Assembly (NCBI GenBank): GCA_964022115.1 | Contig: CAXIBC010000027.1 | Span: forward strand, 1-32,605 | DNA from: Oleispira sp964022115 | GTDB lineage: Bacteria; Pseudomonadota; Gammaproteobacteria; Pseudomonadales; Oceanobacteraceae | DNA: 32,605 nucleotides | Direction of reading: 5' to 3' | Shown: positions 7,408 through 16,125 of the stretch, in pieces | Numbering within the stretch: the stretch's first letter is position 1 | Layout of the letters: the number at the start of each line of letters is the position of its first letter | Made by a program: the position numbers and the translations under genes | Notes under the pieces: generated by a model | What the model saw: only the letters and a program-made list of their open reading frames with translations | What the model was told of the DNA's origin: nothing | Database searches by the model: none

Positions 7408-8494
7408 ATTGGTCTCGTAAGATTTCGATAATTTCAGCTTTTGGATTGTCGGATAAGACAATCTTTTCGCCGATGACTTTTTCTGCAATATTTAAATAAG
7501 TTTTTGATAGATCCATTAACGCACTTGCGGGTAATGCGTTATCACGGGCTAAGGCGCTGCGCTCATCCATACGATCTTTATTCAATAAGATATCGCTATC
7601 TTCAAAGTGGTTTAACAAGAACTGGCGGAAACCTTCTTTAGAGTTTTCAACAATTTTTCCCGCTCGATATTCCGCGCCGTCCCAAATACGGGATGAATCT
7701 GGAGTACCCACTTCATCCATATAGATGAGTTTCTCTTTACCTGCGGCGTCGTTGACATAACCAAATTCAAACTTGGTATCCACAAAGACTTGATCCAACT
7801 TGGCTAACGCATTAGAGATAACCGCAAAGCCTTCTTTTAATAGCTTTTCGTATTGCGTGATATCAGAGGCTTGGCTGAAGTTAAATGCTGCAAAGTTATC
7901 ACTGATATTTTCGCGGGTGATATTCACGTCATCGACCGCTGGCACGCCAGGAATGCCTTCTAAGATGCCCTTTGTGGAAGGGGTAATTAATAGCTCATCG
8001 AGCTTCTGGTCTTTTTTTAGACCTTCGGGCATTTGAATGCCACAGAAGTCACGCTCACCTTTGCTATACGCGCGCCACATAGAACCGGTAATGTACTGAC
8101 GACAGATCGCTTCAATCATTACCGGGCGAGCTTTTTGTACTATCCATACAAAAGGATGTGGGATATCTAAAATGTGGCTATCGGCTAGGCCTTGCTCACG
8201 GAATAAGCGAAACCAGTGATTAGAGATAGCGTTCAGTGCTGCGCCTTTTCCAGGCACACCCTGCATGCCACCTTCGCCGTGCCAGATGCAATCAAAGGCC
8301 GAGATGCGATCACTGATGACCATGATCGCTAACGGTGCATCACTAGCAACGTCGTAGCCTTTTTCTGCGATTAAACGCTTGCTATCAGCCTCGGTTAACC
8401 AATAAACCGAGCGTACCTTGCCACTATGGACAGGTTTGTCGGTACGAATAGGAAGGTCGTCATTGACGGCTAAAATCTGCGTTGCAAGACTCAT
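7391..8494 (-). CDS. purC: Phosphoribosylaminoimidazole-succinocarboxamide synthase (SAICAR synthase), long form
   Basis: Joins aspartate to CAIR using ATP in purine synthesis, in the cytoplasm. At 367 residues it belongs to the long form seen in Vibrio/Shewanella-type bacteria, not the 237-residue E. coli form. Motifs: HSGKVRSVYWL (nucleotide loop, about residues 22-32), VISDRISAFDCIWH (about 59-72), EAICRQYITGSMWRAYSKGER, ITPSTKG, FVDTKFEFGYV, YMDEVGTPDSSRIWD. The end overlaps the GDT1 transporter. Start: ATG at 8494 with AGAGG upstream. An extended -10 (TGGTAGAAT) lies about 60 bases upstream. No PurR box (ACGCAAACGTTTGCGT-like) was found. Confidence 0.96.
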   Translation of the reverse strand: MSLATQILAVNDDLPIRTDKPVHSGKVRSVYWLTEADSKRLIAEKGYDVASDAPLAIMVISDRISAFDCIWHGEGGMQGVPGKGAALNAISNHWFRLFREQGLADSHILDIPHPFVWIVQKARPVMIEAICRQYITGSMWRAYSKGERDFCGIQMPEGLKKDQKLDELLITPSTKGILEGIPGVPAVDDVNITRENISDNFAAFNFSQASDITQYEKLLKEGFAVISNALAKLDQVFVDTKFEFGYVNDAAGKEKLIYMDEVGTPDSSRIWDGAEYRAGKIVENSKEGFRQFLLNHFEDSDILLNKDRMDERSALARDNALPASALMDLSKTYLNIAEKVIGEKIVLSDNPKAEIIEILRDQYGLVD

Positions 8495-8556
8495 AACTAA
8501 GGCCTCTAGCGGGCTATACCGCTAACATATTAGAAATTGGAGATTATTGGGCGCGA

Positions 8557-8565
8557 ATTCTACCA
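8557..8565 (-). promoter_or_regulatory. Candidate extended -10 promoter of purC
   Basis: On the minus strand TGGTAGAAT gives a TGn-extended -10 hexamer TAGAAT, about 63 bases before the purC start. No -35 at 16-18 bases matches well, as extended -10 promoters allow. Confidence 0.4.
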
Positions 8566-8602
8566 GATTGCTCTGCGCCAAGCACTTGCCAATTCAATAT
8601 AG

Positions 8603-8617
8603 CCATGAGTCTCATGG
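8603..8617. repeat. 15-base palindrome CCATGAG-t-CTCATGG
   Basis: Seven-base perfect arms with a single central base, lying 2 bases after the SDR stop and about 110 bases upstream of purC. A one-base loop cannot form an RNA hairpin, so if it matters it is a DNA-binding site for a dimeric protein; an adapted, looser RNA fold is possible. I do not recognise the motif. Confidence 0.4.
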
Positions 8618-8618
8618 A

Positions 8619-9365
8619 TTAAAAGATTTTTGCAATCACAGACTCGGGTAAGCGCGGGATTACCTTGCGTAATAATGCCCAAGGCCAGCTAGGGACTACG
8701 ATATCGCTCTTGCCTTTTTCAATGGCATTAACCATAGTCTTAGCGGCTTTATCGGCTTCGATAACAAACGGGAATTTATCAATATTGTCATCGATTTCGG
8801 TGCGAATAAAACCGGGGTGAATGGCGGTGACGTTAATCTCTTTTAAACGAAATAGCTCTGTCCCTACCGCTTGCAAATAATTAGTCAGCGCGGCTTTTGA
8901 AGCCGAATAAGCGGCGCTACCTGGAATTCCTCTAAACGCCGAGAAAGAAGACATACCAACAATCTGACCATACCCCTGCTCGCGAAAAATGGCGACTGCC
9001 GCGTCTATGGTGGCAATAGCGCCAAATAAGTTAGTTTGCAAAACTTGTTTATCTTTTGTCAGGTCACCACTGCCGGTGCGGCGTACGCCAGTAATACCCG
9101 CATTAGCGATGACGATGTCGATATGTCCGAACGCTTGGCGTATTTCATTAAGAACATGGGGTAATGTGTCTAGCGCATTTACATCCAGGGCCGCGGTTAT
9201 TACCTGAATATGCTTATGTTTTTCAGTTAACGAACTTTTTAATGTTTCCAGTTTTTCTATGCGACGAGCACATAAAGCGAGGTTATAACCTCGGTTAGCA
9301 AACTCGTGCGCGAGGGCGGCGCCTATACCGGAAGATGCACCGGTGATAATTACATTTTTGGTCAT
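8619..9365 (-). CDS. Short-chain dehydrogenase/reductase (SDR) family oxidoreductase
   Basis: A classical SDR of 248 residues. The cofactor motif TGASSGIGAALA is at residues 8-19; ALCARR after beta-2, with Arg residues, suggests NADP(H) preference; DVNA and NAGITG follow; the catalytic Ser is in GMSSFSAFRG and the Tyr/Lys pair in YSASKAAL. ALHPGFIRTEI-type sequence (AIHPGFIRTEID) closes the cofactor site. The substrate cannot be read from sequence; the tail WALLRKVIPRLPESVIAKIF, with a basic amphipathic stretch, recalls membrane-associated SDRs acting on lipids. It is a single gene by spacing, 124 bases upstream of purC on the same strand. Confidence 0.9.
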   Translation of the reverse strand: MTKNVIITGASSGIGAALAHEFANRGYNLALCARRIEKLETLKSSLTEKHKHIQVITAALDVNALDTLPHVLNEIRQAFGHIDIVIANAGITGVRRTGSGDLTKDKQVLQTNLFGAIATIDAAVAIFREQGYGQIVGMSSFSAFRGIPGSAAYSASKAALTNYLQAVGTELFRLKEINVTAIHPGFIRTEIDDNIDKFPFVIEADKAAKTMVNAIEKGKSDIVVPSWPWALLRKVIPRLPESVIAKIF

Positions 9366-9467
9366 ACTGAAATCTCAATTCAATTGCAGGTATTATTTTT
9401 TTATCGTGATAGATATGATTTTATTAGGCATTGATATTGAGTTAAAGCAGGTTTGATGTAAAGCGCT

Positions 9468-11201
9468 CTATGTATTCGCGAGTAGATAAACGATGATCAC
9501 AAGCAAAACCGACGATATCCCTTGCCATAACAGCAGAGGGTTGCGTTCAATTAAAGGCGGCCTTGCTTTATGCAAAAACGCTTTATTGGGTTTGCGTAAA
9601 TCATGCAGGTATTCAAAAAGATCTTGCTGGCGCCGTTCCGGTAATGGGCTAACTGCTTTAGCAATGGCATGATCAACCCAAGACGGAATCTCTCTATCGT
9701 CTCTTAATAAGGTTTTGTAGCTGAGTCTTCGCTGCTCTGATCGTGTTTTAGTTCGGGCAACTTGGGCATCATAAGGGTATTGCCCTGTTAATAAATAATA
9801 ACTAATAACCGCCAGAGAAAATAACTCAGATCGTATGCTTCCTTGTTCGCCTAAAAAGTATTCTGGTGCACTGTATAGCGCCGTACCCAATAAGTAAGTC
9901 GCTGGGCCATCAGTGCGTAGCTCTTCTAATCCGGCAATACTCACCGAACCAAAATCAATAATTTTTAACGTGCCTGTGGTATCTAATATAATATTTTCGG
10001 GCCGTAGATCCTGGTGCAGCATATCCATTTTATGCATGGCATTTAGCCCTTTGGCTATTTGCTCAACAAAACCCCGGACGATTTCTAAGCTTGGTTTTGG
10101 ATTATCTAAGGCCCATTGAGCTAACGTTTGACCTTCGATGTATTCAAATACGCTATAGATATAATTGCGAGGGCGCTGAGCGCATTCGGCTTTTAATACA
10201 TGAGCATTATTAATTCTTCTCGCGACCCACTCTTCTAATAAAAAACGCTCTAAGTATTCTGCATCTTGTTCGATATCGCTGGCCGGCGCTTTGATAACTA
10301 CCTGCTTACCACTGGCCTTATCTTGTGCTAAATATACCCGACTGCGACTGTTTTCATGCAAGCTTCTTAATATCAAATACCCCTCAAATTCCATTCGCGC
10401 TTGTAATACTGGGGGAACTTCAAGCTGCTCTACTTGTTTACTTAAATTAACCTGTTGCTCACCGGCCAATTCATTAATGCGTACAATTTGAATCGATAAG
10501 TTATCTTCACTGCCAAGGTCATAAGCTTGCTCAACAAGAGATTGGGCGGCCTTATCGAGGTCGTCATACTGCATCAGGGTATTGATCATATTATTCGATG
10601 GTAGGTATTCATAAATACCATCGCTGCAAATAATAAAGACATCCCCTTGTTTAAGGCTAAGAGTTTGATGATCAAGATGACAGTGCTGTTCAATACCTAA
10701 ATCGCGGCTTAAATAACTTTTACTTACACTCGTCCCTTGATTTACCCACAGCCTATGGTCATGGGTTAATTGTTCAAAACCATGTTCATTAATACGATAA
10801 ATCCGCGTATCACCTACGTGAAATAGATGGGCACTGCGATTTTTTAATATCAAGGCACTGAAGGTAGCAACATACCCTTTATCTTTATCGTAACGCCCTT
10901 CTCCTGCCATGGTTTGTGAATATAACCAGCTATTAATGGAAGCCATTACCCGTTCGACCGAGGTTTTAACCGTCCATGCTTCAGAGGTACAATAATAATC
11001 TTCGAGAAAGGTTTTTACTGCGGTTTCACTTGCGATATGACTGGTCGTGCTGGAGCTAATGCCATCGGCCATGGCGATGGCAATGCCTTTTAATGCGCGT
11101 ACATTTTTTTTTGCAATGAAAGCACCATGATAGTCTTGGTTATTGGCTTTGCGCCCTTTATCGGAATACTGACCGATTGAAATATTGAGCTCTGCTATCA
11201 T
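9468..11201 (-). CDS. Fused PP2C phosphatase / Ser-Thr protein kinase with C-terminal membrane anchor
   Basis: 577 residues. The N-terminal part (about 1-245) is a PP2C phosphatase: RKANNQDYHG, AMADGISSS, HVGDTRIYRI, CSDGIYEYL and SEDNLSIQIV supply the metal-binding Asp residues. Residues about 270-530 are a Hanks-type kinase: Lys304 in VVIKAP, HQDLRPENIIL with Asp398 (Gln replaces the usual Arg of HRD), Asp416 of DFG, and SAPEYFLGE. A hydrophobic helix (about 555-574) ends the protein, placing both domains in the cytoplasm. This phosphatase-kinase fusion is known next to nitrite/nitrate transport genes in gammaproteobacteria, as here with the formate/nitrite channel directly upstream (94-base gap, same strand). 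Targets are unknown. Losing the HRD Arg may free the kinase from activation-loop phosphorylation (inference). Confidence 0.92.
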   Translation of the reverse strand: MIAELNISIGQYSDKGRKANNQDYHGAFIAKKNVRALKGIAIAMADGISSSTTSHIASETAVKTFLEDYYCTSEAWTVKTSVERVMASINSWLYSQTMAGEGRYDKDKGYVATFSALILKNRSAHLFHVGDTRIYRINEHGFEQLTHDHRLWVNQGTSVSKSYLSRDLGIEQHCHLDHQTLSLKQGDVFIICSDGIYEYLPSNNMINTLMQYDDLDKAAQSLVEQAYDLGSEDNLSIQIVRINELAGEQQVNLSKQVEQLEVPPVLQARMEFEGYLILRSLHENSRSRVYLAQDKASGKQVVIKAPASDIEQDAEYLERFLLEEWVARRINNAHVLKAECAQRPRNYIYSVFEYIEGQTLAQWALDNPKPSLEIVRGFVEQIAKGLNAMHKMDMLHQDLRPENIILDTTGTLKIIDFGSVSIAGLEELRTDGPATYLLGTALYSAPEYFLGEQGSIRSELFSLAVISYYLLTGQYPYDAQVARTKTRSEQRRLSYKTLLRDDREIPSWVDHAIAKAVSPLPERRQQDLFEYLHDLRKPNKAFLHKARPPLIERNPLLLWQGISSVLLVIIVYLLANT

Positions 11202-11253
11202 GGTATTTTCATTGTCATGTTAACTGTATTTTTTTGTTAATTCGCCTTCACTT

Positions 11254-11311
11254 CTTTCTAAATTCTTAATTAGCTTTCGCTACTTTCTAAGTTCTTAATT
11301 AGCTTTCGCTA
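11254..11311. repeat. 29-base tandem duplication across the transporter stop codon
   Basis: Two adjacent 29-base copies (11254-11282 and 11283-11311) differ at one base (CTTTCTAAAT versus CTTTCTAAGT near the start). The copy at 11283-11311 contains the last codons and TAA stop of the formate/nitrite transporter; the other repeats the same end downstream. The near identity implies a recent duplication or active slippage. Confidence 0.9.
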
Positions 11312-12140
11312 ATAGAGCAGCAGTACGAGTTTCATTGCTGCGCTTTGGGGCTGTTTTAACATGGGTAGTATAAATTGTTAAACCCGTGAAGGCTAAACCA
11401 CCTACCAGATTACCTAACGCTGTAGGTAATTCATTCCAAACAATATAATCCATGAAAGAAAACTCACCACCCATAATCAGGCTGAATGGGAATAAAAACA
11501 TATTAACCACAGAGTGTTCGAAACCCATAAAAAAGAAAAGGAAAATAGGCATCCACATAGCGATCACTTTACCACTGACCGTAGTCGATATCATGGCACC
11601 AACAACCCCTAATGACACCATCCAATTACACAACATGCCACGAATAAAAATAGTTAACCAGCCATCTGTACCATGAGCGGCATAACCTAAGGTACGCGCC
11701 TCACCAATGGTAGCAACTTTATCACCGACCGCCCCCGGTTCAATATTAAAACCATAAGTAAAAACCCAAGCCATTAAAAAAGCAACCGTTAATGCTCCAG
11801 CAAAGTTTCCGACAAACACCAGCCCCCAGTTACGCAGCACACCATTAATTGTGACACCTGGGCGCTTATCTAACCACGCTAAAGGGGCTAAAACAAAGAC
11901 CCCGGTTAATAAATCAAAACCCATTAAATACAACATGCAAAAACCCACGGGAAATAAAATCGCGCCTAATAAAAAGCTCCCCGTAGTGACTGCAATAGTA
12001 ATGGCAAAGACCGCAGCCAATGCCAAAATCGCACCGGCCATAAAGGCACGAATAATGGTATCTCGAGTTGACATAAATATTTTTGATTCACCGGCATCGA
12101 CCATCTTAGTAGCAAATTCGGCAGGGGCTAGATAGGACAT
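11295..12140 (-). CDS. Formate/nitrite transporter (FNT) family channel
   Basis: 281 residues with six long hydrophobic segments, the FNT fold that forms pentameric anion channels (FocA, NirC) in the inner membrane. Typical pieces: SYLAPAEFATKMVDAG at the start, GAILFPVGFCMLYLMGFDLLTG (the re-entrant first half), NWGLVFVGNFAGAL, RGMLCNWMVSLGV, and FMGFEHSVVNMFLFP with the conserved His of the pore. Substrate (formate or nitrite) is not decided by sequence; the neighbouring phosphatase/kinase favours a nitrite role. Start: ATG at 12140 (MSYLAP) after GTGAGAAAG; an in-frame GTG at 12152 is the alternative. C-terminal codons are duplicated past the stop. Confidence 0.9.
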   Translation of the reverse strand: MSYLAPAEFATKMVDAGESKIFMSTRDTIIRAFMAGAILALAAVFAITIAVTTGSFLLGAILFPVGFCMLYLMGFDLLTGVFVLAPLAWLDKRPGVTINGVLRNWGLVFVGNFAGALTVAFLMAWVFTYGFNIEPGAVGDKVATIGEARTLGYAAHGTDGWLTIFIRGMLCNWMVSLGVVGAMISTTVSGKVIAMWMPIFLFFFMGFEHSVVNMFLFPFSLIMGGEFSFMDYIVWNELPTALGNLVGGLAFTGLTIYTTHVKTAPKRSNETRTAALLAKAN

Positions 12141-12456
12141 AGTCTTTCTCACTTTAGTTTAAAAAAATACTTTAATTCTTATTCAGCAAACCCTATGCCA
12201 AGGATAATTTTTTATTATCAAGTTAAAAAAAACATAATAAATTCATAAGGATTTTTATTTATTTAATTACTTAAAAAGTGATATCACGCACTCTTTCAAC
12301 GCCATTTAAAAAAATTCCCACTCGCTTTGCATTTATTTAGTGCATGCCTAACTAAAATTTTGATTAGCATGATTCATTTAGTCGCTTATTACCTAAGCGA
12401 TTTTATGTAATACTAGCGACTTCAATAGATACCTCGATATACGATCGCACCCACCC
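12141..12456. promoter_or_regulatory. AT-rich divergent promoter region between the FNT transporter and trmO
   Basis: The only gene-free stretch above 300 bases. It is very AT-rich, with runs of A and T. Three symmetrical elements stand out: the 10-base palindrome GTGATATCAC at 12278-12287; an imperfect 27-base palindrome centred near 12357 (ATGC...AAAATTTT...GCAT); and TCGCTTA-ttacc-TAAGCGA at 12382-12400 followed by TTTT. I found no good FNR (TTGAT-N4-ATCAA) or NarL heptamer match. TAATAC at 12408-12413 may be the trmO -10. No small ORF with a ribosome site was found. Confidence 0.45.
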
Positions 12457-13182
12457 ATGGCAAACGACTCAAACCTTAAAGAATACAGCATCAAACCCAT
12501 CGGCATGATTCATTCCTGCTTTAAAGAAAAGTTTGCGATTCCTCGTCAGCCGGCACTGGCCCCAGCGGCAAGAGGTGAGATTGAGCTATTGCCTCCTTAT
12601 GATGATCCTATGGCAATTGAAGGCTTAGCAGAGGTCAGCCATTTATGGCTGAGCTTTATCTTTCATCAAGCGATGCCAAAAGACGATGAAGTGCGCTTAC
12701 GAGTACGTCCTCCTCGTTTAGGAGGCAATAAGAAAATCGGTGTTTTTGCTACCCGCGCGACGCATCGCCCCAATCCTTTAGGGCTTTCGGTAGTGAAACT
12801 TGAAGGGATTAAAAATGGTCGTTTGCAGATCTCTGGTATCGACTTATTAGACGGTACACCGATTGTCGATATCAAACCTTATGTGCCTTATGCCGATGCA
12901 GTGCCCGCAGCGATTAATACCCTGGCGAGCGCAAGCCCAGAGTTAAGCCAAGTAAAATTTAGTGCTGAAGCCTTAACCGCAGCACTAGCACATAGCCAAC
13001 GCTTAGCTCAGCCGGTTAAAGAGTTAGTCGAACAAATGCTCGCCCAAGACCCTAAACCTGCGTATCAAAAACCTGACCCAGAGCGCATCTATGGGGTAAA
13101 AATTTGGGACTTAGAGGTGAAGTGGTTTTACCCTGACGCGACTAAAAAGCTCATTACTATTTTATCGATTAGTCGTTATTAA
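12457..13182 (+). CDS. trmO: tRNA (N6-threonylcarbamoyladenosine-37) N6-methyltransferase TrmO
   Basis: TrmO (formerly TsaA/YaeB/UPF0066) uses S-adenosylmethionine to methylate t6A37 in tRNA-Thr, making m6t6A next to the anticodon. This 241-residue protein has the full pattern: KPIGMIHSCFKEKFAIPRQPAL at the start, EVSHLWLSFIFH, RVRPPRLGGNKKIGVFATRATHRPNPLGLSVVKL (the SAM/tRNA core), and DLLDGTPIVDIKPYVPYAD. The C-terminal domain (DPERIYGVKIWDLEVKW) matches the longer E. coli-type form. Start: ATG at 12457, weak ribosome site. A 16-base repeat begins at its stop codon. Confidence 0.95.
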   Translation: MANDSNLKEYSIKPIGMIHSCFKEKFAIPRQPALAPAARGEIELLPPYDDPMAIEGLAEVSHLWLSFIFHQAMPKDDEVRLRVRPPRLGGNKKIGVFATRATHRPNPLGLSVVKLEGIKNGRLQISGIDLLDGTPIVDIKPYVPYADAVPAAINTLASASPELSQVKFSAEALTAALAHSQRLAQPVKELVEQMLAQDPKPAYQKPDPERIYGVKIWDLEVKWFYPDATKKLITILSISRY

Positions 13183-13227
13183 CGTTTGTCTTTTTTAACG
13201 ATTCTCTTTATTAACGATTGTAGTTTG
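13180..13227. repeat. 16-base tandem repeat starting at the trmO stop codon
   Basis: Three consecutive 16-base units begin with the stop codon: TAACGTTTGTCTTTTT, TAACGATTCTCTTTAT, TAACGATTGTAGTTTG. TAACG recurs at exactly 16-base spacing (13180, 13196, 13212). Units two and three share the first eight bases. The T-rich content may help end transcription, but there is no GC stem. Confidence 0.65.
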
Positions 13228-13308
13228 ATCAATAATCATTAAACTCCCTGCACTATACTGAGCATTTGCTCAACTAATGGACTAAAAGTATATTACAAGG
13301 ATGATGCA

Positions 13309-16122
13309 GTGGTTAAATACCTCACACTTCTCTTAATCTGTTCTTTATTGGCAGCCTGTGGCGCCGATAGCAGTGATCAAGTTCAACCTATTGTATTCAC
13401 TGAAGTCGACCCTAGCGACTATATCATTGTCGAAGACCAAGATTTTTCCCGCACCTTTAGCATCAGCCGCCCAGGCACTGTTAGCATCAAGCATTTACCA
13501 GATTGGTTATCTTTTGAGATTATTGATGACTTAACCTTCAAGATTTCAGGCTACCCAACGCACGTTGAAGAGCATTACGCATTAGCGCCAATCAATTTTA
13601 CCGTAATAGAAGAGGACAGACGTTATACATCTAGAGATTATTTGTTTTCGGTGAAAGCCGTGAATGACTTACCTATCATCACTATTGAAGATATCACCCT
13701 TCCTTATAATCATGCTAATGAATATAGCTTTACCCTAGTCGTGAGTGATGAAGATAATACCCTGATAGCCGATGATATTGCATTAGAGATACATGCCGAT
13801 CATTGGCAACTGCTCTCCATTAGCCCCACGGTATCTGTTGCTAATTCAGATAAATCCCAAGAGCAAGATACGCAATTTAGTATAACGATCAAAACCGACA
13901 TCGCTCTTTCTGGTGACCCAGTGGATGGCATCGATATTACAGTGAATGCTCAAAATCTCGTTACCGCTGAATTTCACATCGACTTTTCATCCACAGAAGC
14001 ATTAACCGTCAGTCATAATTTTAGTGGTCATATCGCACCTAATAGCCAGTTAATACTTGAGTCTAATTTCCCTTTAAAAGCAGAAAATTTTGAGCAGACA
14101 TTAGCAGGTGATTGTTCTGGTAAGATCCAAATCTCTCAGGATAACTTTAGCAGCTGTGAAGGTATTAATTTTTCCCATATTTCAGTCAATAGCAGCGGCA
14201 CTACTGAGCTAGGTTTAGCGCATAACAGTGGTCTCATGCCTCATACTGAATACCAAATCAAATTAACCCATGAACTTTCAGCGTATGTCGGCAAGACCTT
14301 GGCTCAACCACAAGTCTCTACTTTCAAGGTTATTACCGGCGTTTTAATTTCGGAGGTATCCTCTGCTCAATATATCGATGATATGCAGTGGTTTGAAATT
14401 TATAATGGCACGGCCGAAGCGATCTCTTTGCAAGACTATGCTTTCTTTTCCCAAGCCGTTAACCCCACTCATTGCAATTCTAACAGTTGCACATTAGCTA
14501 TTAAGAAGTTCTCATTGCCAAATAAACAGCTTGCAGCCAATGATTACACTCTGGTTAGGGCCCAAAGTTGGTACACAAGATTGCAGAATACCGATGAAAT
14601 AAGTTATATCAAAGATGACTTAGGTTTTACCCCAATCTGGACCGATGAGGGATTTATTAGCTTGGTTCAAGCCAGCGATAATGAACCTGTCGACATGGTC
14701 GTCTTTGGTCGCGATGCACAAGATGTAATGCTACCCGCTGAAACCAACCCTGGGGATTGGGATTTTACTGCGGGAAATAAGTATGCTTCTCGTAATCATG
14801 CATATTATGCAAGCTTAGAGCGCATTCCATCGTTAATCGATACCAACTCTGCTAGCGACTGGACGGCTTCACACTACAGCTCTCCTCTGGATAAACAACC
14901 TATGGCCTGTTTCGAAGATACTCAATATTTAGATACTGATCGTGATGGTATTGCAGATTGTTATGAAGTAGAAGGCAGTCAATTAAACGGTATATCACTG
15001 TATGATTTTGGCGCCCGGATAAACCAAAAAGATATCTTTATTGAAGTTGATTATATGGGGGCAAAAGCAGGCTCAGCCATCGATGAAGGCATTCAACCTC
15101 GTCGCGAAGCACTGCAAAAAGTGGTGGATGCTTTTTCTGCCCAAGGTATCGCGGTCCATTTTGATGTCGGTGATCTGTATGATAATAACCCTGCTATTAA
15201 CCCAATGAACTTTGATTTAGGAGGTGGCAACGAAGTTCCATACCATGATGGTATTAGCTTTCAGGTTCCTGCTAATGACCTACGCCAAGATTTTCATGCG
15301 GTTAAATTTGCCAACCAATCTTTTTCTCGCCGCCCATTTTTTCATTATATGTTAATGGCCAATAGTCAATTAGCGGATGGCTCCGCGCATTCATCGGGCC
15401 TAGCAGAGCTTAGCTCAAACGATCTATTAATTACCTTAGGTGGCTGGGGCCTAAACTCTGCTACTGCGGAAGCAAGCAATGTATTAATTAACATCCAAGC
15501 GGGTACCATAATGCACGAGCTGGGTCACAACTTGGGCTTAAGGCATGGTGGTAATAACGAGCTGAATTATAAACCGAATCATTTCAGTATTATGAACTAT
15601 CTTTACCAGCTAGAGGGTTTGCCATACATTGGCCATAATGAAGCAGATAGGTATTACAACTTTAGAAACTTGGCCTATGGTAATAACGCTTGCTCAAATA
15701 CTGCTCTTAGCAATCCTAATACGGCTAGCCATCATGACTTTGTCATTGATTACTCTCACGGCACTATGGCACTGATTAATGAATATAAAATCGATGAATC
15801 ATTAGGCTTTCAGTTTAACAATGCAGATGCGGTAGACTTTAACTGTGATGGGAGTATCTCGATCAATAGTATCAATACCGATATCAATCTGGATGGCAGT
15901 ATTGGAGTTTTAAGCGATTATAATGAATGGGATAACTTAGAGCTAAATTTTAATCAATTCCGTGAAGGTGCTCTTAATGGAGCAGTACTTACCTTTTCTC
16001 AAAATAATAGCAATCGCTACTTAAACCACTCAGCGGCTAATATTTTTCATGATAATAATGCTCAAATTATTCATGAAGAGCTCATGCCTTTTAATATTCT
16101 GCATAATTTTAAAAGACTTTAG
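13309..16122 (+). CDS. Metzincin-like zinc metalloprotease lipoprotein with lamin-tail domain
   Basis: 937 residues. A lipoprotein signal (LLICSLLAAC, Cys17) anchors it to a membrane surface. Residues about 30-220 look like two Ig/cadherin-like beta domains (KAVNDLPIITIEDITLPYN), and about 345-528 is a lamin-tail-like domain (VLISEVSSAQYIDDMQWFEIYN). Near 543 is a calcium-type DTDRDGIADCYE. The catalytic part begins with KDIFIEVDYMG (about 578) and has HELGHNLGLRH at 736-746 (ligands His736, His740, His746; base Glu737) and a Met-turn SIMNY at Met762, the full metzincin signature. It should cut proteins at the cell surface; the target is unknown. Start is GTG at 13309 with AAGG 8 bases before; nearby ATGs are out of frame. 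The next gene starts 3 bases after the stop, so they form an operon. Confidence 0.85.
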   Translation: MVKYLTLLLICSLLAACGADSSDQVQPIVFTEVDPSDYIIVEDQDFSRTFSISRPGTVSIKHLPDWLSFEIIDDLTFKISGYPTHVEEHYALAPINFTVIEEDRRYTSRDYLFSVKAVNDLPIITIEDITLPYNHANEYSFTLVVSDEDNTLIADDIALEIHADHWQLLSISPTVSVANSDKSQEQDTQFSITIKTDIALSGDPVDGIDITVNAQNLVTAEFHIDFSSTEALTVSHNFSGHIAPNSQLILESNFPLKAENFEQTLAGDCSGKIQISQDNFSSCEGINFSHISVNSSGTTELGLAHNSGLMPHTEYQIKLTHELSAYVGKTLAQPQVSTFKVITGVLISEVSSAQYIDDMQWFEIYNGTAEAISLQDYAFFSQAVNPTHCNSNSCTLAIKKFSLPNKQLAANDYTLVRAQSWYTRLQNTDEISYIKDDLGFTPIWTDEGFISLVQASDNEPVDMVVFGRDAQDVMLPAETNPGDWDFTAGNKYASRNHAYYASLERIPSLIDTNSASDWTASHYSSPLDKQPMACFEDTQYLDTDRDGIADCYEVEGSQLNGISLYDFGARINQKDIFIEVDYMGAKAGSAIDEGIQPRREALQKVVDAFSAQGIAVHFDVGDLYDNNPAINPMNFDLGGGNEVPYHDGISFQVPANDLRQDFHAVKFANQSFSRRPFFHYMLMANSQLADGSAHSSGLAELSSNDLLITLGGWGLNSATAEASNVLINIQAGTIMHELGHNLGLRHGGNNELNYKPNHFSIMNYLYQLEGLPYIGHNEADRYYNFRNLAYGNNACSNTALSNPNTASHHDFVIDYSHGTMALINEYKIDESLGFQFNNADAVDFNCDGSISINSINTDINLDGSIGVLSDYNEWDNLELNFNQFREGALNGAVLTFSQNNSNRYLNHSAANIFHDNNAQIIHEELMPFNILHNFKRL

Positions 16123-16125
16123 ACC

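Noticed and set aside
7408..7488. N-terminal extension of the GDT1-family transporter
   Set aside because: Polar, inside purC, not family-like; MDWLTSFLLIFAAEIGDK is the usual start.
12141..12456. FNR or NarL sites before the formate/nitrite transporter
   Set aside because: No TTGAT-N4-ATCAA and no convincing heptamer pair; AT-richness gives many weak look-alikes.
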